Both the position numbers and the translations under genes were made by a program. DNA of 64,000 nucleotides from Gossypium raimondii. Lineage: Eukaryota > Streptophyta > Magnoliopsida > Malvales > Malvaceae. Below, in pieces: positions 62,200 to 64,000 of the stretch (positions are counted from its first letter, which is position 1; every line of letters starts with the position of its first letter). The notes below the pieces were generated by a model. It worked only from the letters and a program-made list of their open reading frames with translations. It ran no database searches and had not been told where the DNA came from. The DNA is taken from positions 55,127,980 to 55,191,979 of the forward strand of contig NC_068575.1 in assembly GCF_025698545.1 (NCBI RefSeq), written 5' to 3'.

Positions 62200-62894
62200 T
62201 TTATTAATTCAATTTCTAATTCACACTTTTACCTGACAAAATTAATGTCTAAAAATCTAATAACTTCCAAAATTTTCAGCATATACTTAATAATATTTTG
62301 TTCTAGGTTCATAAAACTCAAAAATTACAAGAAAAGAACTTAATTTGACTTACCAATTTAGAATTAAACCTTGAAAATCCTAAACTTCTTCTTTTCTTTT
62401 CTCTTTTTCTTTGCTTTCTGTTTCGTCCTCTATTCTGTTTCTATTTTTCCTCTGTTTTCTTTCTTTACTTTACTTTATATATAATATAATAATATAATAA
62501 TATAATATATAGTAATAAAACATAATAAATATCTTTATTATTTAATAATATATGAGATTTTAAGGATTAACCGTCTCAACTTATGTTTTTGGTTTAGTTG
62601 TCCTTTTAGTCCTTTTTACTTTCTTTGTATCATATTTATTTATTAATTTAATAATAATATAATATATAATTATAACAAATATCCATTACTTAAATAATAA
62701 GTAAATTTAATACAAATGTACATATTTTAATTACACACTTGTATTTTATCATCACCTTACACTTGCCTTTATTTGTTTTATAATATAATAATAACTAATA
62801 AATATCTTTTGCTTATTATTTAAAAAATATACAAATATATTACAAGTGTATTTTATGTATTTTACACATATTTATTATCACTACCACACATTTG

Positions 62895-62898
62895 TCAC

Positions 62899-62936
<38 letters not shown>
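62895..62936 (+). repeat. (AAT)n microsatellite
   Basis: About 13 uninterrupted AAT/TAA trinucleotides in the right part of the solo LTR. Confidence 0.95.
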
Positions 62937-62937
<1 letters not shown>

Positions 62938-63202
62938 CTCTTCCCATTGCCACCTCACCTAATGAAATAGGCATAATTTCCTATTTAATCCCCTTTATTT
63001 TATATTAATCTATAATTAAACTTTTACCCCTAATTCAATTTAGTCATCTAAGTTGAGCTAATTTCACTTAATTAAAGCCTATTTAAACATACTACCAAAC
63101 TCACAATTACTCCTAATATTTATTTACGGGCTCGATTTGCTAAGACGGAGGCCCGATAATGTACTTTTCCAATGCCCGTGAATTTTGGATCATTACAGAA
63201 AA

Positions 63203-63718
63203 TTTCAAATCGAATTAGGATAATAAAATAGATTCGTCAACTCGATTAATTCAAAAAAATTTTATTTGATTCATTTGAACGCTCACCCTAAATTGAACAT
63301 TAAATTTTACAAAATTTAATTTAAAAAATTTGAAAATCAAAGTTAACAACTTTACTTTGTTGATTAAGAACACAGGCTCAACCATAGCCCACACTTCCAC
63401 TGAAAGATAGTTTTAATTTCATCGGACGTACCCTAAAAGTGTTATATTTTTTCAAATAAAGAAGTTTAAACTTCCTAGTTGGTCCTACTTCATCATGTCC
63501 ATTAAAAACAAATATAGGGATTCAAGCAATTATCTTGAGATTAAAGTCTAACCTACTACGGACAGCAACCACCAAACCTTAAAAATCAACTATGGGGCCT
63601 ATATGACAAGCCCCACAAAAAATCAAATGATATGTTGCATTAGTAAGATGATGATTAAGCGAATAAACACCCTTCATTTATTTATATATAAATAGAAATA
63701 ACGAGGGAATTTTACATT
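63203..63718. other. Flank of the solo LTR and duplicated 3' side of JAR1-like gene 2
   Basis: After the GAAAA duplication comes AT-rich DNA. From about 63460 the sequence matches 46540-46822, the 3' flank of the complete JAR1 gene, so the duplication includes some 250 bp beyond the stop codon. No gene. Confidence 0.55.
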
Positions 63719-64000
63719 CTAGAAAGCAGTACTGAAATAGTTCTTAGCAACATTGTCACACAAGATTTGCAACACTTTATTGTTTGTCGGCCCTACATAT
63801 CGCGGGGTTTTGAATTGACTAACAACAGCTCCTAATCCTAAATAGTGATCAAGAATCTTGTGGAAAGTTCCCTTCCAAACAACTCGGAGCTCAAGGGGAC
63901 CAATGGCATTAACCTTGCGTGAACTAACATAGCCTGCATCCACGAAAGATCGATCCAAACAATTGCAACATTCTTTTAGGACCTCGTCGCTTACTTCCCC
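63719..64000 (-). CDS. Second JAR1-like GH3 gene, C-terminal part (cut by window edge)
   Basis: The last 93 codons are open to the window edge and end in NYFSTAF plus stop, exactly as in the complete JAR1 gene. The visible part covers GEVSDEVLKECCNCLDRSFV through KVLQILCDNVAKNYFSTAF and differs from the first copy by only about ten residues (for example VWKGTFHKI in place of VRRGTFQKV). The same strand and the shared 3' flank show a tandem duplication, with 14 kb of repeats between. No break is seen in the visible part; the rest lies outside, so whether the whole copy works is unknown. Confidence 0.92.
   Translation of the reverse strand, partial: GEVSDEVLKECCNCLDRSFVDAGYVSSRKVNAIGPLELRVVWKGTFHKILDHYLGLGAVVSQFKTPRYVGPTNNKVLQILCDNVAKNYFSTAF

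Larger units (their letters stand above)
53453..63197 (+). mobile_element. Solo gypsy-type LTR, split by a CACTA transposon
   Basis: It starts TGTAACACTTCC and ends GGATCATTACA. Both ends are flanked by the same five bases, GAAAA (53448-53452 and 63198-63202), the expected target duplication. Without the CACTA insert the LTR is about 2.7 kb (53453-55176 plus 62203-63197). It contains tandem subrepeats with CCCAGTGTCTCATCGG at about 54350-54500 and the gypsy-type terminal blocks. No internal coding region exists between the two ends, so recombination between the two LTRs must have left only one. There is no LTR pair, so it cannot be dated, but it is older than the CACTA insertion inside it. 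Confidence 0.88.

Noticed and set aside
1-64000. rRNA, tRNA or microRNA genes
   Set aside because: No rRNA core sequences or full tRNA A/B box pairs were noticed. Inverted repeats are all long and MITE-like, so no microRNA hairpin can be claimed by eye.

Overview
The window is nuclear DNA from a flowering plant. It is AT-rich, the genes have introns with GT/AG borders, and there are many transposons. The protein families and the repeat styles fit a Malvaceae genome, most probably cotton (Gossypium): LTRs opening TGTAACA, and a CACTA element packed with GCGGCG/CGCCGC modules. That assignment is recalled, not searched.

Layout. Positions 1-2514 hold the right end of a gypsy-type LTR, followed by a LINE-type RNase H scrap. 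A group III WRKY transcription factor lies at 7028-8704 (+). A five-exon DFR/anthocyanidin-reductase-like gene at 9252-12961 (-) has one frame break and a 2.5-kb second intron full of repeats. A LINE fragment and a decayed Ty1/copia element fill 15.5-20.6 kb. From 20.6 to 25.1 kb there is AT-rich DNA with two long inverted-repeat (foldback/MITE) elements. Two tandem UGT72B-type glucosyltransferase genes follow on the minus strand: an intact one at 25622-27037 and a broken one at 30493-31866. More foldback elements come next. A 49-residue membrane microprotein gene (two exons) sits at 35374-36063 (+). A five-exon EDR4-like/DUF3133 zinc-ribbon gene (904 aa) spans 38297-42544 (-). A small gene at 45076-45444 (-) has an in-frame TGA. 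A four-exon JAR1-type GH3 jasmonoyl-amino acid synthetase (585 aa) lies at 46823-49972 (-).

The right 10.6 kb is a nested set: a solo gypsy-type LTR (53453-63197, 5-bp duplication GAAAA) was split by a 7.0-kb CACTA transposon (55177-62199, 3-bp duplication TTT). The CACTA element keeps a decayed TnpA-like (Transposase_24) gene between large GCGGCG arrays. At the right edge (63719-64000, -) the last exon of a second JAR1-like gene enters the window, so the JAR1 locus is a tandem duplication whose shared 3' flank is visible.

Several of the host genes belong to defence or stress biology (WRKY, EDR4-like, JAR1) and specialised metabolism (UGT72, DFR-like). They share no operon-like organisation, and I infer no common pathway. 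I found no convincing new biological system. The most unusual structures are the nested solo LTR/CACTA pair, the array of hairpin-forming GCGGCG modules with telomere-like DNA inside it, and the decaying duplicated genes.
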